From positions 211,301 through 275,300 of the IMG/VR virus record IMGVR_UViG_3300020122_000238: DNA of 64,000 nt. One strand, given 5' to 3'. Made by a program: the position numbers and the translations under genes. The notes under the pieces are model-generated. The model saw only the letters and a program-made list of their open reading frames with translations, ran no database searches and was not told where the DNA came from. Origin of the DNA: a virus. Shown here in pieces: positions 24,385 to 32,633 of the stretch. Position 1 is the first letter of the stretch, and each line of letters opens with the position of its first letter.

Positions 24385-24733
24385 CAAGATGCTCCCAAAC
24401 CGTGGGGTTGGTCTCTGGCAGCTTCGGTTGAGCTTGCGCCATCGGGGGCAGAGTTGTTCTCAGAACGAGGCTCAGAAGCTCTGAATCACCCCGCGGTCGA
24501 GCTTGTGCCTGAAGCTGGGCTCGTAGCTCCCTGCGTTCTCGGATGATCCTCTCCAGGACCTCGACGGAGTTCTCGTCGCTGTCTTCCGCGTACCTTTGCA
24601 GACGTTCCGTGAGCTGCTTGAGGAGGACTGCATCTTCAGACTCCGTGTGAACGTAGGCAAGGAGCTTGCCTACGCCAATTGCTATCGCAATGAGCAGCAC
24701 CGCGAGACCAAGGGTAACAATGAAAGCGATCAT
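24368..24733 (-). CDS. Single-pass membrane protein with cytoplasmic C-terminal tag, 121 aa
   Basis: Residues 3-25 (AFIVTLGLAVLLIAIAIGVGK) form one transmembrane segment, followed by a charged helical region and NPTVWEHLDGDDV, a tag. With one TM at the start, the tag should face the cytoplasm. ATGA overlap couples it to the gene before it. Confidence 0.8.
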   Translation of the reverse strand: MIAFIVTLGLAVLLIAIAIGVGKLLAYVHTESEDAVLLKQLTERLQRYAEDSDENSVEVLERIIRERRELRAQLQAQARPRGDSELLSLVLRTTLPPMAQAQPKLPETNPTVWEHLDGDDV

Positions 24734-25122
24734 CCGATCTCCTCTTCATCCGAGAGCAAGGCCGCAGCTCCCGCCGGTTGCGGGGGAGGAGTAGGTTCTT
24801 CAAACACATCTCCTCCCGCCCAGACCACTTCACCCCCACGAGTACAAATATAGCCAAAGCAAGAGGCCTTAAGCCCCCTCACGATTTCCCGAGTGTCATC
24901 GAGAACCTGACTGTGAGGTGGCGTCTCGTTGCCATCCTTGAAGGTTGTCCCTGTCCCCCCCACAGTCAGAGACAGGAGAGCAGAGTACTTGGTGTTCTGC
25001 GAGAGCTTCTTGGTTGATGCGAGGGCGCCCACTGTATACCCTTTGGCCACCAATCCCGCAATAATGCGAGGGATGTGCATCTCGGATATGAGGGTCACCC
25101 AAAGTCGACACGTAGCTTCCAT
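24730..25122 (-). CDS. Hypothetical protein, 130 aa
   Basis: Alpha/beta protein with a proline linker and an acidic end (AALLSDEEEIG) that may be a degenerate tag without the Trp. The hairpin and T7 run at 25131-25174 lie just upstream of its GGAG ribosome site. Confidence 0.7.
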   Translation of the reverse strand: MEATCRLWVTLISEMHIPRIIAGLVAKGYTVGALASTKKLSQNTKYSALLSLTVGGTGTTFKDGNETPPHSQVLDDTREIVRGLKASCFGYICTRGGEVVWAGGDVFEEPTPPPQPAGAAALLSDEEEIG

Positions 25123-25130
25123 GACGTCTC

Positions 25131-25174
25131 CAAAAAAAGGAAGGTCTGTCCCGCTTTCGGGACAGACCTTCCTT
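25131..25174 (-). terminator. Hairpin plus T7 just upstream of a start codon
   Basis: 17-bp stem (25137-25153 and 25158-25174) followed on the minus strand by seven T. It can end the gene at 25199, but a GGTGTAAG element lies before it, so it may act as a leader attenuator for 24730-25122. Confidence 0.8.
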
Positions 25175-25198
25175 ACACCTCAACCAGAGCGAACCTGC

Positions 25199-26365
25199 TT
25201 ACCAGTCGGAGCCGCCGCCGCTGGAGTCCGAGCTGGACGATGAGTCCGAGCTGGACGATGAGTCCGAGCTGCTTCCTCCGCGGTCCGAGGGCGGAGAAGT
25301 CGAGGAGACCCAGTTCGAGGACCCGCCACCCGCATCGTAGCTCGAAGAACCTCCCGAGCTGGGCTCGTAGCTCGGCGTGGGCGTGTAGCTGTGACGTTGG
25401 ATCGGAACCTCACGCTCGATGTACACGTCCCGCTCGACGACGCGACCCCGATCCCGATGCAAGGCATCTCCGATGAGCATGCCCGTGAGCAGGTCGTTGC
25501 CATTCGAGCCGTAGTGGCCACCGTACCCGCCGTTGTTGTTGATGACCGTCGTGGAACTCGATGCAGCGGCAGCCGCGGGAGCCGGCTGGATGTAGGTGGG
25601 AGCCGCGACCCGGCGAGGAATGGGGGTGCTCGCCACGTTGTAGTCACCTCGGCCGATGCCACCCGTCCTCGCCCTGGCGGCCCCTGCTGAGGCGCTGGCT
25701 GTCGCCGTGGACTTCCGGATACCCTCGGCCCACGCACCTTCCTCGATGTTCCGCGAGCGCATTTCCTGAGCTTCCTCGCGGGTTTCGTTCAACACGGCCT
25801 GGTAGCGGGCCTGATCCGCCTGCGACTTGCGGTACAGGTAGATGGCGAACCAGACGAGCGAGCCGACACCGAGGAGGATGAGAGCCCAGCCACCGACACC
25901 GAGGCCTTCATGCACGACGATCGGGGGCGGGGGAGCGAGAGTCCCGCTGGTCGTCCTGGTCGACACATCGGCACGGGCTCCGATGGCCGTGAGTCCGCCC
26001 ACCCAGTTCTTCTCGCGAAAGGCCGGATTGCCCGCGGCGAAGATGGAGTCCTGATCGAGGGCCTTCACCGGGACGCCGACCCCGAACCGAACGATCGTCG
26101 AGTGATGGTCCGGATCGAGCGCGATGACGATGACGTTGGGCGAGTCCACCCAGGCTTTGGCCGCGCTGACGAGCGCTTCCTTGGCGGGCGAAACCCGGAT
26201 GAGGACATGGGTCTCGAAGGACCAGCTCGACCCTCTGGCCTGGAGGTTCGCGACATCAGCCGACGAAAGCAGATGCGCCTCATCGTTGACGACGACATGT
26301 CCAGCCATGGCGGACAAGGTCCAGAAGAAGACGGCGAATGCGAGGGAAATGCTGTGTTTTTTCAT
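25199..26365 (-). CDS. TPM-domain membrane protein with low-complexity tail, 388 aa
   Basis: Signal peptide (MKKHSISLAFAVFFWTLSAMA), then a TPM domain (about residues 22-145: VNDEAHLLSSADVANLQ..., VRFGVGVPV), a transmembrane segment near 165-185 and a Ser/Gly/Tyr-rich tail with repeated DSSSSSD. TPM proteins are secreted or membrane proteins of uncertain role. TGTAGA lies 13 nt upstream with a purine-rich ribosome site, so it is not leaderless. Confidence 0.85.
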   Translation of the reverse strand: MKKHSISLAFAVFFWTLSAMAGHVVVNDEAHLLSSADVANLQARGSSWSFETHVLIRVSPAKEALVSAAKAWVDSPNVIVIALDPDHHSTIVRFGVGVPVKALDQDSIFAAGNPAFREKNWVGGLTAIGARADVSTRTTSGTLAPPPPIVVHEGLGVGGWALILLGVGSLVWFAIYLYRKSQADQARYQAVLNETREEAQEMRSRNIEEGAWAEGIRKSTATASASAGAARARTGGIGRGDYNVASTPIPRRVAAPTYIQPAPAAAAASSSTTVINNNGGYGGHYGSNGNDLLTGMLIGDALHRDRGRVVERDVYIEREVPIQRHSYTPTPSYEPSSGGSSSYDAGGGSSNWVSSTSPPSDRGGSSSDSSSSSDSSSSSDSSGGGSDW

Positions 26366-26379
26366 GTCTTCTCTTCAAT

Positions 26380-27486
26380 CTACACCAGCTTGAGATCAAC
26401 CGAAGCGCGTTCAAGAGAGTCGAACGATGCCCTCAAATCCCCGACACCACCACGGTAGGCGAGAGCGTAAGGGGTAGGGTTGTCCCCAGCGGCATCCGTC
26501 AGTTTTTTGGAAACGGCGTGCCCGATCAGACCTTCCAAGATGATCATGGCACCCACACCCCCATTTCGGATCTTATGCGCGAGGTTGGATGATATCTTGT
26601 GCCCGCCGTTGTCGGTGGGATACCATTCGGCCTCGATGTTGAAGCGCTCCCGAATCGTCCGGAGCTTCTCGTCTTTGACGATGCCCCCGATGATGACGAG
26701 CGGCTTGTTTTGAAGCCGGGCCCTGAGCGTGGGCCATTCCCCAGGGGTGACTGTCTTCGCGAGGATCACATCTTCTTCCCCCTCGAAGGCGGCGAGCTTC
26801 TCCCTGGATTCGCGGGCGATCCTATCCCAGTCGTCGTTATGATCCTTCGCGAGTCCTCGTACGTAGTTGTGGGGGCAGTTGTCCCCACGGACCTTGGAGA
26901 GCAGGGGGATCGAGCGTTCGACCTGCCAGAACAGGTGATGGGTTGAGGGCAGCCGCGTCAACATCTGGCGCACCTCAGCCGTGAGAGCCTGCACGTAGGT
27001 TTGGATCTGAGCAGGGGGTTTCTTCCGAAGATCTGACGTGGCGAAATCCTCGATCTCATCGAGGATCCTCTGTGCACTATGTGCGAGAGGATCTTCCTCG
27101 ACTGCCGGGTCTTCGTGCGGGGGTGCCTGGGGTGGGAGGACCACCTTGACAGGAGGCACCTCTACCACCTTGACAGGGACAGGCGAGGCTTTCAGCTCTT
27201 GCGGGGGAGCTTGAAACGGAACCGCACCGATCAACTCCAGAAGGCTTGTCAACGCATCGCATAGTTTGAGACGCTCTGCATCGATGATTGAAGGCGCTGG
27301 AGTGGACGCTTCCTGTTTGATGGCCGCGAGCATGGCGGCGATCGTTCGTTGTTCCGCATCCTCTCTGTGCGCGACCTCGAAGGAGGTGAGTCGTTCGCGG
27401 AGACATGCGACCATGTCAGATATCGGCCGCACCTCGGCTTCGACGCTGAGAGCACAGGCATTGTATAGTAAATTGGGCAGTTCCAT
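26380..27486 (-). CDS. DUF2325-like protein with helical N-terminus, 368 aa
   Basis: The C-terminal 130 residues (LVIIGGIVKDEKLRTI, WYPTDNGGHKISS, GAMIILEGLIGHAVS) fit the DUF2325 fold, a small Rossmann-like domain of unknown role. The N-terminal part is helical with a proline/valine linker (KVVEVPPVKVVLPPQAPP). GGTGTATAG about 75 nt upstream suggests a leader. Confidence 0.7.
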   Translation of the reverse strand: MELPNLLYNACALSVEAEVRPISDMVACLRERLTSFEVAHREDAEQRTIAAMLAAIKQEASTPAPSIIDAERLKLCDALTSLLELIGAVPFQAPPQELKASPVPVKVVEVPPVKVVLPPQAPPHEDPAVEEDPLAHSAQRILDEIEDFATSDLRKKPPAQIQTYVQALTAEVRQMLTRLPSTHHLFWQVERSIPLLSKVRGDNCPHNYVRGLAKDHNDDWDRIARESREKLAAFEGEEDVILAKTVTPGEWPTLRARLQNKPLVIIGGIVKDEKLRTIRERFNIEAEWYPTDNGGHKISSNLAHKIRNGGVGAMIILEGLIGHAVSKKLTDAAGDNPTPYALAYRGGVGDLRASFDSLERASVDLKLV

Positions 27487-27561
27487 TGTTTCCCGAGTTA
27501 CCTTTGAAAGGTGTACAATGTAGGCAAAAATGGCCTCGTTGAGGTTCTCCCTTCTATACAC

Positions 27562-27594
27562 CGGGGAGCCCTGGGGGTAAAACAGGGCTCCCCG
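27562..27594. repeat. 12-bp inverted repeat between divergent promoters
   Basis: Arms 27562-27573 and 27583-27594. On the minus strand the next bases are GGTGTATAG; the plus-strand GGTGTATAG lies at 27621-27629. Confidence 0.7.
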
Positions 27595-27622
27595 CACGTC
27601 GACCTAGAATACAAATTGCCGG

Positions 27623-27628
27623 TGTATA
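27623..27628 (+). promoter_or_regulatory. Extended -10 element GGTGTATA
   Basis: 7 nt before the ATG at 27636. Confidence 0.65.
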
Positions 27629-27635
27629 GGCCAAC

Positions 27636-28025
27636 ATGTCCGACGACGACTTGGAAGAATACTGGGAGGTCAGTGTCCTCCCTCCCCGCCCTCCTGGTCT
27701 TCTCCAACCTTTGGGCCCTCCGGAAGGATCTGGAGGGCCTCTCTATATTTTTGGAAAGGCCTCTGTGCTCTATTTGGAGGTAGGGGCCGCAAATTGCGAG
27801 CGCTTTGGAGACCGGCAACCCATTACGATGACCCCCGTATCTGACACAGGGGGCACGCAATGGCGACTCAGCCCGGAATTCCGATTTACACGATCAGCAC
27901 TCATCTCAAGGTTCGATCTTTGGGATAATCCAAGCGGCGGGCGCAAGCTATACACCTCTGACTTCGAGCCTCTCAACGTTGGCCCTGAGTATACATTCAC
28001 CTTCCACCTGAATATTAAAATTTGA
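27636..28025 (+). CDS. N-tagged virion-type protein (tail/fibre-associated beta domain), 129 aa
   Basis: MSDDDLEEYWEVSVLPPRPP is the leader. The C-terminal domain has FRFTRSALI, LWDNPSGGRKLYTSDF and a final beta strand, the same pattern as the protein at 33924. It resembles the small phage structural domain with YxR, LWDxPxGG and LY blocks. Likely a virion component; the leader could direct assembly. Confidence 0.75.
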   Translation: MSDDDLEEYWEVSVLPPRPPGLLQPLGPPEGSGGPLYIFGKASVLYLEVGAANCERFGDRQPITMTPVSDTGGTQWRLSPEFRFTRSALISRFDLWDNPSGGRKLYTSDFEPLNVGPEYTFTFHLNIKI

Positions 28026-28026
28026 C

Positions 28027-28308
28027 ATGCCTACCGATCGCCAAACCCTCGTCGCTGTTCTATCGCTCCCTCCGGGCAAGCTATCCCCGCGAGAGAAGAC
28101 CATCTTCACGCAGTGGCTCGATACTCTCGACGCTGGAGTCATCGCCCTGACCAAGGGGCAGCGAAAGTGGGTGGATGATGTCTTCGTGAAAAATGAGCTA
28201 GACAAGGGGGAGCGGCCTCCCCCCAAGCCGCTGAAGGGGCGCATCAAGAATGAGCAGCCCCTCGACAAGATGCCCCGACCTCTGCGTCCCCCGGGGCGAT
28301 CGAAATGA
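28027..28308 (+). CDS. Hypothetical basic protein, 93 aa
   Basis: Directly follows the previous stop. Helical, with a basic proline-rich tail (PPPKPLKGRIKN...PRPLRPPGRSK). ATGA overlap joins it to the HNH gene. Function unknown. Confidence 0.65.
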   Translation: MPTDRQTLVAVLSLPPGKLSPREKTIFTQWLDTLDAGVIALTKGQRKWVDDVFVKNELDKGERPPPKPLKGRIKNEQPLDKMPRPLRPPGRSK

Positions 28309-28940
28309 GCGGTACCCATGAAAATCTCATGGGGCAGGTCTTCGGTCGCCTCACGGTAATCGCGGGCCCGACCCATAAACGTGGGCGCACAGCCTGGATG
28401 TGTCTGTGCTCATGCAGCAAACGAAACTCTTTTATCGTTTGCTCGAAAGAGTTGAAGATGGGGCAGTCCACCTCATGCGGTTGCATCAAGGATGAGCTTC
28501 ATCGCGTCCGCCTCGCAACACATGGGATGTCCGAAACCCCTGAATACCGTGCCTGGCAGCTCATCAAGAACAGATGTGGAAACCCCAAGGCAAGAGAGTA
28601 CCTCTACTACGGGGGACGGGGAATCAAGCTATACGACGCCTGGCAGACCTCCTTTGTGCTATTCCACACACATCTTGGGCCAAGACCCTCACCCCTACAT
28701 TCTGTGGATCGGCATCCCGACATGAATGGGGACTATGCACCTGGTAACGTTCGATGGGCAACCTCCAAAGAGCAGAACAGAAATCGTAGAAACAACGTAC
28801 TAATCGTAGTTGGCGGGCGCACAATAACGTTGGCACAGGCTGCCGAAGAAGCTGGCCTCCCTTACGGTCTGGTGTATCGAAGATTCGTCAGAGATAAATT
28901 TACACCTGAATTGACTCTCAAACCTCCTGGACGAAAATGA
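28305..28940 (+). CDS. HNH homing endonuclease, free-standing
   Basis: Paralogue of the gene at 4598. N-terminal CxCS and SCGCI cysteines, HNH core (YRAWQLIKNRCGNP, YYGGRGIKLYDAW, DRHPDMNGDYAPGNVRWAT, EQNRNRRNN) and a C-terminal NUMOD-like helix-turn-helix (TLAQAAEEAGLPYGLVYRR). It overlaps both neighbours by 4 nt, yet no neighbour looks interrupted. Confidence 0.9.
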   Translation: MSGTHENLMGQVFGRLTVIAGPTHKRGRTAWMCLCSCSKRNSFIVCSKELKMGQSTSCGCIKDELHRVRLATHGMSETPEYRAWQLIKNRCGNPKAREYLYYGGRGIKLYDAWQTSFVLFHTHLGPRPSPLHSVDRHPDMNGDYAPGNVRWATSKEQNRNRRNNVLIVVGGRTITLAQAAEEAGLPYGLVYRRFVRDKFTPELTLKPPGRK

Positions 28941-29497
28941 AACGCTGGGATCCTGACATCGAGGATTACATCGACGAGACGAATGGCGAGGAGCCGGATA
29001 TCGAAGACGATATCCGCTTCAAGCTCGATATGGTCGAGATGATCCGTACCGAGTTGGGAGACAAGAAAGCAGCTTTGGCTCAAACCACGCTGAAGATCCC
29101 CGAGCTGGACTATTCTATGTCCTTCCACGTCGGGATGTGGCTGCGCCATGCTGAAGACGAAGTAACCAGAGTTCGTCTCGAAATATTGGAGGTTCGAGAC
29201 GAAACCTGTCTCGTCTACTGCGTCGGGTGGGAGGAGCCGACTGAGAAAACAAAGAAGATACTCTGTTGGTATAGAATATCTGAACCCCCCTCGACGGCTC
29301 TGCCATCTTGGGTGAAGCCGGGTGCGTACTTCGGCAGCAATTCTCGCAACAGATGGTGCATTCTTACCATCAAAGAGGGCATGTTCACAGCGAAGCGTAC
29401 ACGCGATCAGTACTTCGCCACCTGGACATCAGAGGACCTGTTCGACGAGTGCCGTCCCATCCTCACGGCATGGGAACAGCTCGACGACTTGGGATAG
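28937..29497 (+). CDS. C-tagged protein with acidic N-terminus, 186 aa
   Basis: Starts MKRWDPDIEDYIDETNG, partly leader-like, and ends LTAWEQLDDLG, a tag copy. The middle is an unassigned beta domain. It is one of few proteins with both ends resembling the tag families. Confidence 0.75.
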   Translation: MKRWDPDIEDYIDETNGEEPDIEDDIRFKLDMVEMIRTELGDKKAALAQTTLKIPELDYSMSFHVGMWLRHAEDEVTRVRLEILEVRDETCLVYCVGWEEPTEKTKKILCWYRISEPPSTALPSWVKPGAYFGSNSRNRWCILTIKEGMFTAKRTRDQYFATWTSEDLFDECRPILTAWEQLDDLG

Positions 29498-29499
29498 CT

Positions 29500-29805
29500 A
29501 TGGCTCGTTTCTGTACACACTTTTCCGATATCGACTGCTGTGATGTCCCTTGTTCAAGGCAAGGCTGTGGACACGAATGCTCGTACCACGAAGAGAAGTT
29601 GTGCATTGGCGTGGGTTGTACCTGCACAGCCTTCGACAACACCCCCGTTGTCCGAGATCACCATGCTGAGGACCTCAGCTTCATCCTGGAGCTGAGGACT
29701 GCGACCCCCGAGAAGCTCCGCGAGCTTGAGATCAACCTGCACTTTGGGGGTCCACAGTGGCAGCGCATCGCAGTTGAACGAGAAGTCTCAAAAAGATCGG
29801 TGTAG
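29500..29805 (+). CDS. Cys-rich protein, 101 aa
   Basis: Ten Cys and several His within residues 5-45 (DCCDVPCSRQGCGHECSYHEEKLC) suggest a multi-zinc or disulfide fold. The stop, GTG TAG, is in the promoter element for the next gene. Function unknown. Confidence 0.7.
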   Translation: MARFCTHFSDIDCCDVPCSRQGCGHECSYHEEKLCIGVGCTCTAFDNTPVVRDHHAEDLSFILELRTATPEKLRELEINLHFGGPQWQRIAVEREVSKRSV

Positions 29806-29814
29806 TCGCTCGGG

Positions 29815-30387
29815 ATGTTGACGAAGAAGATCCTGACGGCGACGAAGCATTACCTGAGCAAGACCCCCGAAGAGAACCGCGCCTATGGCCTGGTTACGGA
29901 TGGGAAGATCAACCCCGGCACCTTCCGCTTCATGCCGGTGCTGGCGTGGCTTCGCAAGAAGCCCGAGAGGAGCAGGATTGTCCTCTCGGGCTTCTTGCTG
30001 CGCATGACGGAAGGTGCTTTCGTGGGAGGCCTCGACTGGTCCATCCCGCTGAACCCGGAAACCGAGAACGACGCCGCGAACCTTCTCTCGTCCTTCGGGT
30101 GGGACAATCGAGTGTGGCCTTCAGACCCGGGCTGGCCCGACGATCTGCCGGATGAGGAACACACGCTGCACGGGATGCTCAAGAAGAAGGGCATCTTGGA
30201 GACGCTCACGTTCCCGCCGAAGGAATCGGGCAACAGGGTGATGACGCTTCATGTGCTGAAGGTGTCGAACCCCTTCCCGCTGCCGATCCTGGTTGCTGAT
30301 GAAGACCGTCAGGAGGTGGCCCCCGAGATGCTCTCGAAACTTCGAGAGCTGGTCGCCGACCCGAGCTGCTTCTCGCTGTCCTCCTAG
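29815..30387 (+). CDS. Hypothetical protein, 190 aa
   Basis: TGTAGT (29801-29806) is 8 nt from the ATG. Alpha/beta protein without recognised motifs; an 18-bp inverted repeat encodes residues about 47-61. Its TAG stop shares a CTAG tetranucleotide with the convergent gene. Confidence 0.75.
   Translation: MLTKKILTATKHYLSKTPEENRAYGLVTDGKINPGTFRFMPVLAWLRKKPERSRIVLSGFLLRMTEGAFVGGLDWSIPLNPETENDAANLLSSFGWDNRVWPSDPGWPDDLPDEEHTLHGMLKKKGILETLTFPPKESGNRVMTLHVLKVSNPFPLPILVADEDRQEVAPEMLSKLRELVADPSCFSLSS
29954..29998. repeat. Perfect 18-bp inverted repeat inside a gene
   Basis: Arms 29954-29971 and 29981-29998 with a 9-nt loop. Confidence 0.85.
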
Positions 30388-30977
30388 TCGTCCGCGAGAA
30401 GGTGCCCCCACGCGTTGTCAGGTCTACCTTTGGGCCCTCTCGTCCGAAGCAACCTGACAATGGGGAGATCGGCTGCCGCAGCCAGGGAATCATCCAGCTC
30501 CCTGGTTGCGATGGAGCACTGGTCGATGTGGTGCGCGGGATTTGAGATGTCCCGCACCGTGATGAGCCACACCCCCTTCTTCTTCTGAATGTAGACCCCA
30601 GCCCGCCAGGTGTTCATGACCTTCGTGTTGGGGTCTTGGGCTCCCGTGGCGACATCGAATGGCTCTGGGATCAAAGCCATCGTGTTCTCCGTCTCACGGT
30701 AGAGATGTTTCCCGAAGGGCCGTCGCGTGTACTCCGTGCTGATCTGGTTCAGCGGAATTTGAGTCTCATGGCAGACAGTATCCCACCGCGTAAGAATTCC
30801 CCCAGGCACGAGAGTGGTGATTGGCCCTGTAGTTCTTGACCCGTGGGGGGTCGTCAGGTCAGGCCGCCAGGTCACGATCCCATCAACCTCGGAGGTCTTC
30901 AGCGATCGAATCACAACATGACCGGGGCACATGTCCCCCAAAATCATGACAGGCTTCTGCATCAGGACAAGGATCAT
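30384..30977 (-). CDS. C-tagged hypothetical protein, 197 aa
   Basis: Beta-rich protein ending RPDNAWGHLLADD, a tag. TGTAGA is 8 nt from the ATG; its promoter is back to back with that of 31012. Function unknown. Confidence 0.8.
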   Translation of the reverse strand: MILVLMQKPVMILGDMCPGHVVIRSLKTSEVDGIVTWRPDLTTPHGSRTTGPITTLVPGGILTRWDTVCHETQIPLNQISTEYTRRPFGKHLYRETENTMALIPEPFDVATGAQDPNTKVMNTWRAGVYIQKKKGVWLITVRDISNPAHHIDQCSIATRELDDSLAAAADLPIVRLLRTRGPKGRPDNAWGHLLADD

Positions 30978-30985
30978 CTTGAGGA

Positions 30986-31003
30986 TCTACACCGCGGTGT
31001 ACT
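30986..31003. promoter_or_regulatory. Back-to-back divergent -10 elements
   Basis: TCTACACCGCGGTGTACT holds TGTAGA on minus (30986-30991) and TGTACT on plus (30998-31003), each 8 nt from its ATG, separated by only 6 bp. Confidence 0.75.
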
Positions 31004-31011
31004 CTAGCGAC

Positions 31012-31731
31012 ATGGGATCGACCCCCAAAAAGACCCCTGTGAAGTACCACTCCTGGTGGACCGAGAAAGCCGTACCTCATCGGAACATGTTGATGGTGAG
31101 GTACGACTACGGGCACTCCAGGGTCGATAGATCCTTGTACGGATGTCTGGTCGTCGGAGACGACCAGACGCTCCTCTGGCTCAGCAGTGAGGAGATCCGG
31201 GAAAAGTGGAAGCCCTTCCGCGTACCCTTCTCGGCAGTTATTCCTCTGGGGGTGTGGCCCCAGTGGGTGACTCGACGAGATGTCCAATGGCACACAGCGC
31301 CAGACCATCCTCGGCGAATGACCATCGTCTCGTACAAGCCCAAGAGCTTCTGGCTTGCAACCACCACCGTGGTCGAGCCCTTCGAGGGCCCAAGATTCCA
31401 AGTCTACAGAGCAACGCAGAGTTTCAAGGTTGATCACGAGATGGTGCAATACGGGGACCATCTCACCCTCGATAGAGACTACAACGTGTGGACCGTGCGT
31501 AAGAAGAGCATCGCTCGGTTCTGCAACCGGGAGATCACAGCCTTCCTTGCTATGCAATACCTCATCCCCGTGATTCAACCGAGCGGGATGCCCTTCGATT
31601 GGAGCATTCAGAAGTTCACCACACGCTTCTGGAGTCTCCACACTTTCGCTCAGAACCATCGGCCTCTGATGCCCTCAAAACCGACCGCTTGGGACGTTGT
31701 GATGGCCGACGAATTCGAGGAAATGGTGTAG
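31012..31731 (+). CDS. C-tagged hypothetical protein, 239 aa
   Basis: Trp-rich protein with no recognised domain, ending KPTAWDVVMADEFEEMV, a tag with three extra residues. The stop, GTG TAG, forms part of the next promoter. Confidence 0.8.
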   Translation: MGSTPKKTPVKYHSWWTEKAVPHRNMLMVRYDYGHSRVDRSLYGCLVVGDDQTLLWLSSEEIREKWKPFRVPFSAVIPLGVWPQWVTRRDVQWHTAPDHPRRMTIVSYKPKSFWLATTTVVEPFEGPRFQVYRATQSFKVDHEMVQYGDHLTLDRDYNVWTVRKKSIARFCNREITAFLAMQYLIPVIQPSGMPFDWSIQKFTTRFWSLHTFAQNHRPLMPSKPTAWDVVMADEFEEMV

Positions 31732-31740
31732 GTATAGCCC

Positions 31741-32286
31741 ATGGGAATCCTCGATCGTGTTGTGCGTCGCGTCTGTGAAAAAGTCTCCAAGTGGGCCCCT
31801 TCGTGGCGCATGATCACCCGAGGTGACAACGAGCCCTACCTGAAGAGGTACTACTTCTTCAGGCGTGAATGGGTTCTGGAATGGTTCGAGACTCAGGGTT
31901 GGGAGACCCCGAGGTTCGTGGCCAAGATCCCCTCGCTCTACCTTCACCATTTCGTGGCGGGGGATGATGAGGTCGAGCTGCACAACCATCCCTTCAAGAA
32001 GAGCCTCGCCCTCGTTCTGACGGGCGGGTATCACGAGGAACGTAAGGTGGGGAACGAGGTCCACAGCCGGATCGTCCCGCCCTGGTCCTTCAACCTCATC
32101 GACGCCAATACCTTCCACAAGGTGGAACTCCTCGACAAGGAGAAGGGCGCCTGGACCATCTTCCTTTCGGGAGAGCGTACCCAGCGCTGGGGTTTTTGGC
32201 ATCCGGAGACGTTCGAGTACGTCGACTGGGAAAACCATGTGGACGCCCGCCCCAACCCCGAGGCAAGGCTTCACCATGCCCCCTAG
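31741..32286 (+). CDS. Cupin-fold protein, 181 aa
   Basis: LHHFVAGDDEVELHNHPF and FNLIDANTFHKVEL give the His pairs of a small metal-binding cupin, with strands ALVLTGGY and WTIFLSG. It could be a metal-dependent dioxygenase or isomerase or a binding protein. TGTAGG (31727-31732) is 8 nt from the ATG. It overlaps the next gene by 11 nt. Confidence 0.75.
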   Translation: MGILDRVVRRVCEKVSKWAPSWRMITRGDNEPYLKRYYFFRREWVLEWFETQGWETPRFVAKIPSLYLHHFVAGDDEVELHNHPFKKSLALVLTGGYHEERKVGNEVHSRIVPPWSFNLIDANTFHKVELLDKEKGAWTIFLSGERTQRWGFWHPETFEYVDWENHVDARPNPEARLHHAP

Positions 32287-32608
32287 AATGTGGGCTGGGG
32301 GGCCCCTCTACCCTGACTGGTTGGTCATCAACCAACTCGTTGAGACGACGGCAAGACACCCAGGGATACGACAACAATCAGTCATTACCAGGATCACTGA
32401 CGGGTTGGTGTACGTCCGATCAAATACCGGCATCGGAGATATTTGGTATCGAGCAGAGCACTTCGTGGACGAATGGCGGGTGCTTCATACCCCCCTGAAG
32501 AACGATCTCGCTCCCGAGGACTACAGGTGGGAGCCCAAGCCTGTCGAGCCCCCCAAGCCCGCTCCGACGTGGCATGAGCTCCTCATTGACGATGACTTCG
32601 ACATCTAG
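32276..32608 (+). CDS. C-tagged hypothetical protein, 110 aa
   Basis: Small beta protein with a proline linker (EPKPVEPPKPAP) leading to TWHELLIDDDFDI, a strong tag. The tag codons form a 25-bp inverted repeat with those of the convergent gene, and the two stop codons share CTAG. Confidence 0.8.
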   Translation: MPPRMWAGGPLYPDWLVINQLVETTARHPGIRQQSVITRITDGLVYVRSNTGIGDIWYRAEHFVDEWRVLHTPLKNDLAPEDYRWEPKPVEPPKPAPTWHELLIDDDFDI

Positions 32609-32633
32609 TCGAAGTCATCGTCAATGAGGAGCT
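32577..32633. repeat. 25-bp inverted repeat made of two convergent tag coding ends
   Basis: Arms 32577-32601 and 32609-32633. Both encode LLIDDDFD at the C-termini of two unrelated proteins, using the same codons. Confidence 0.9.
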
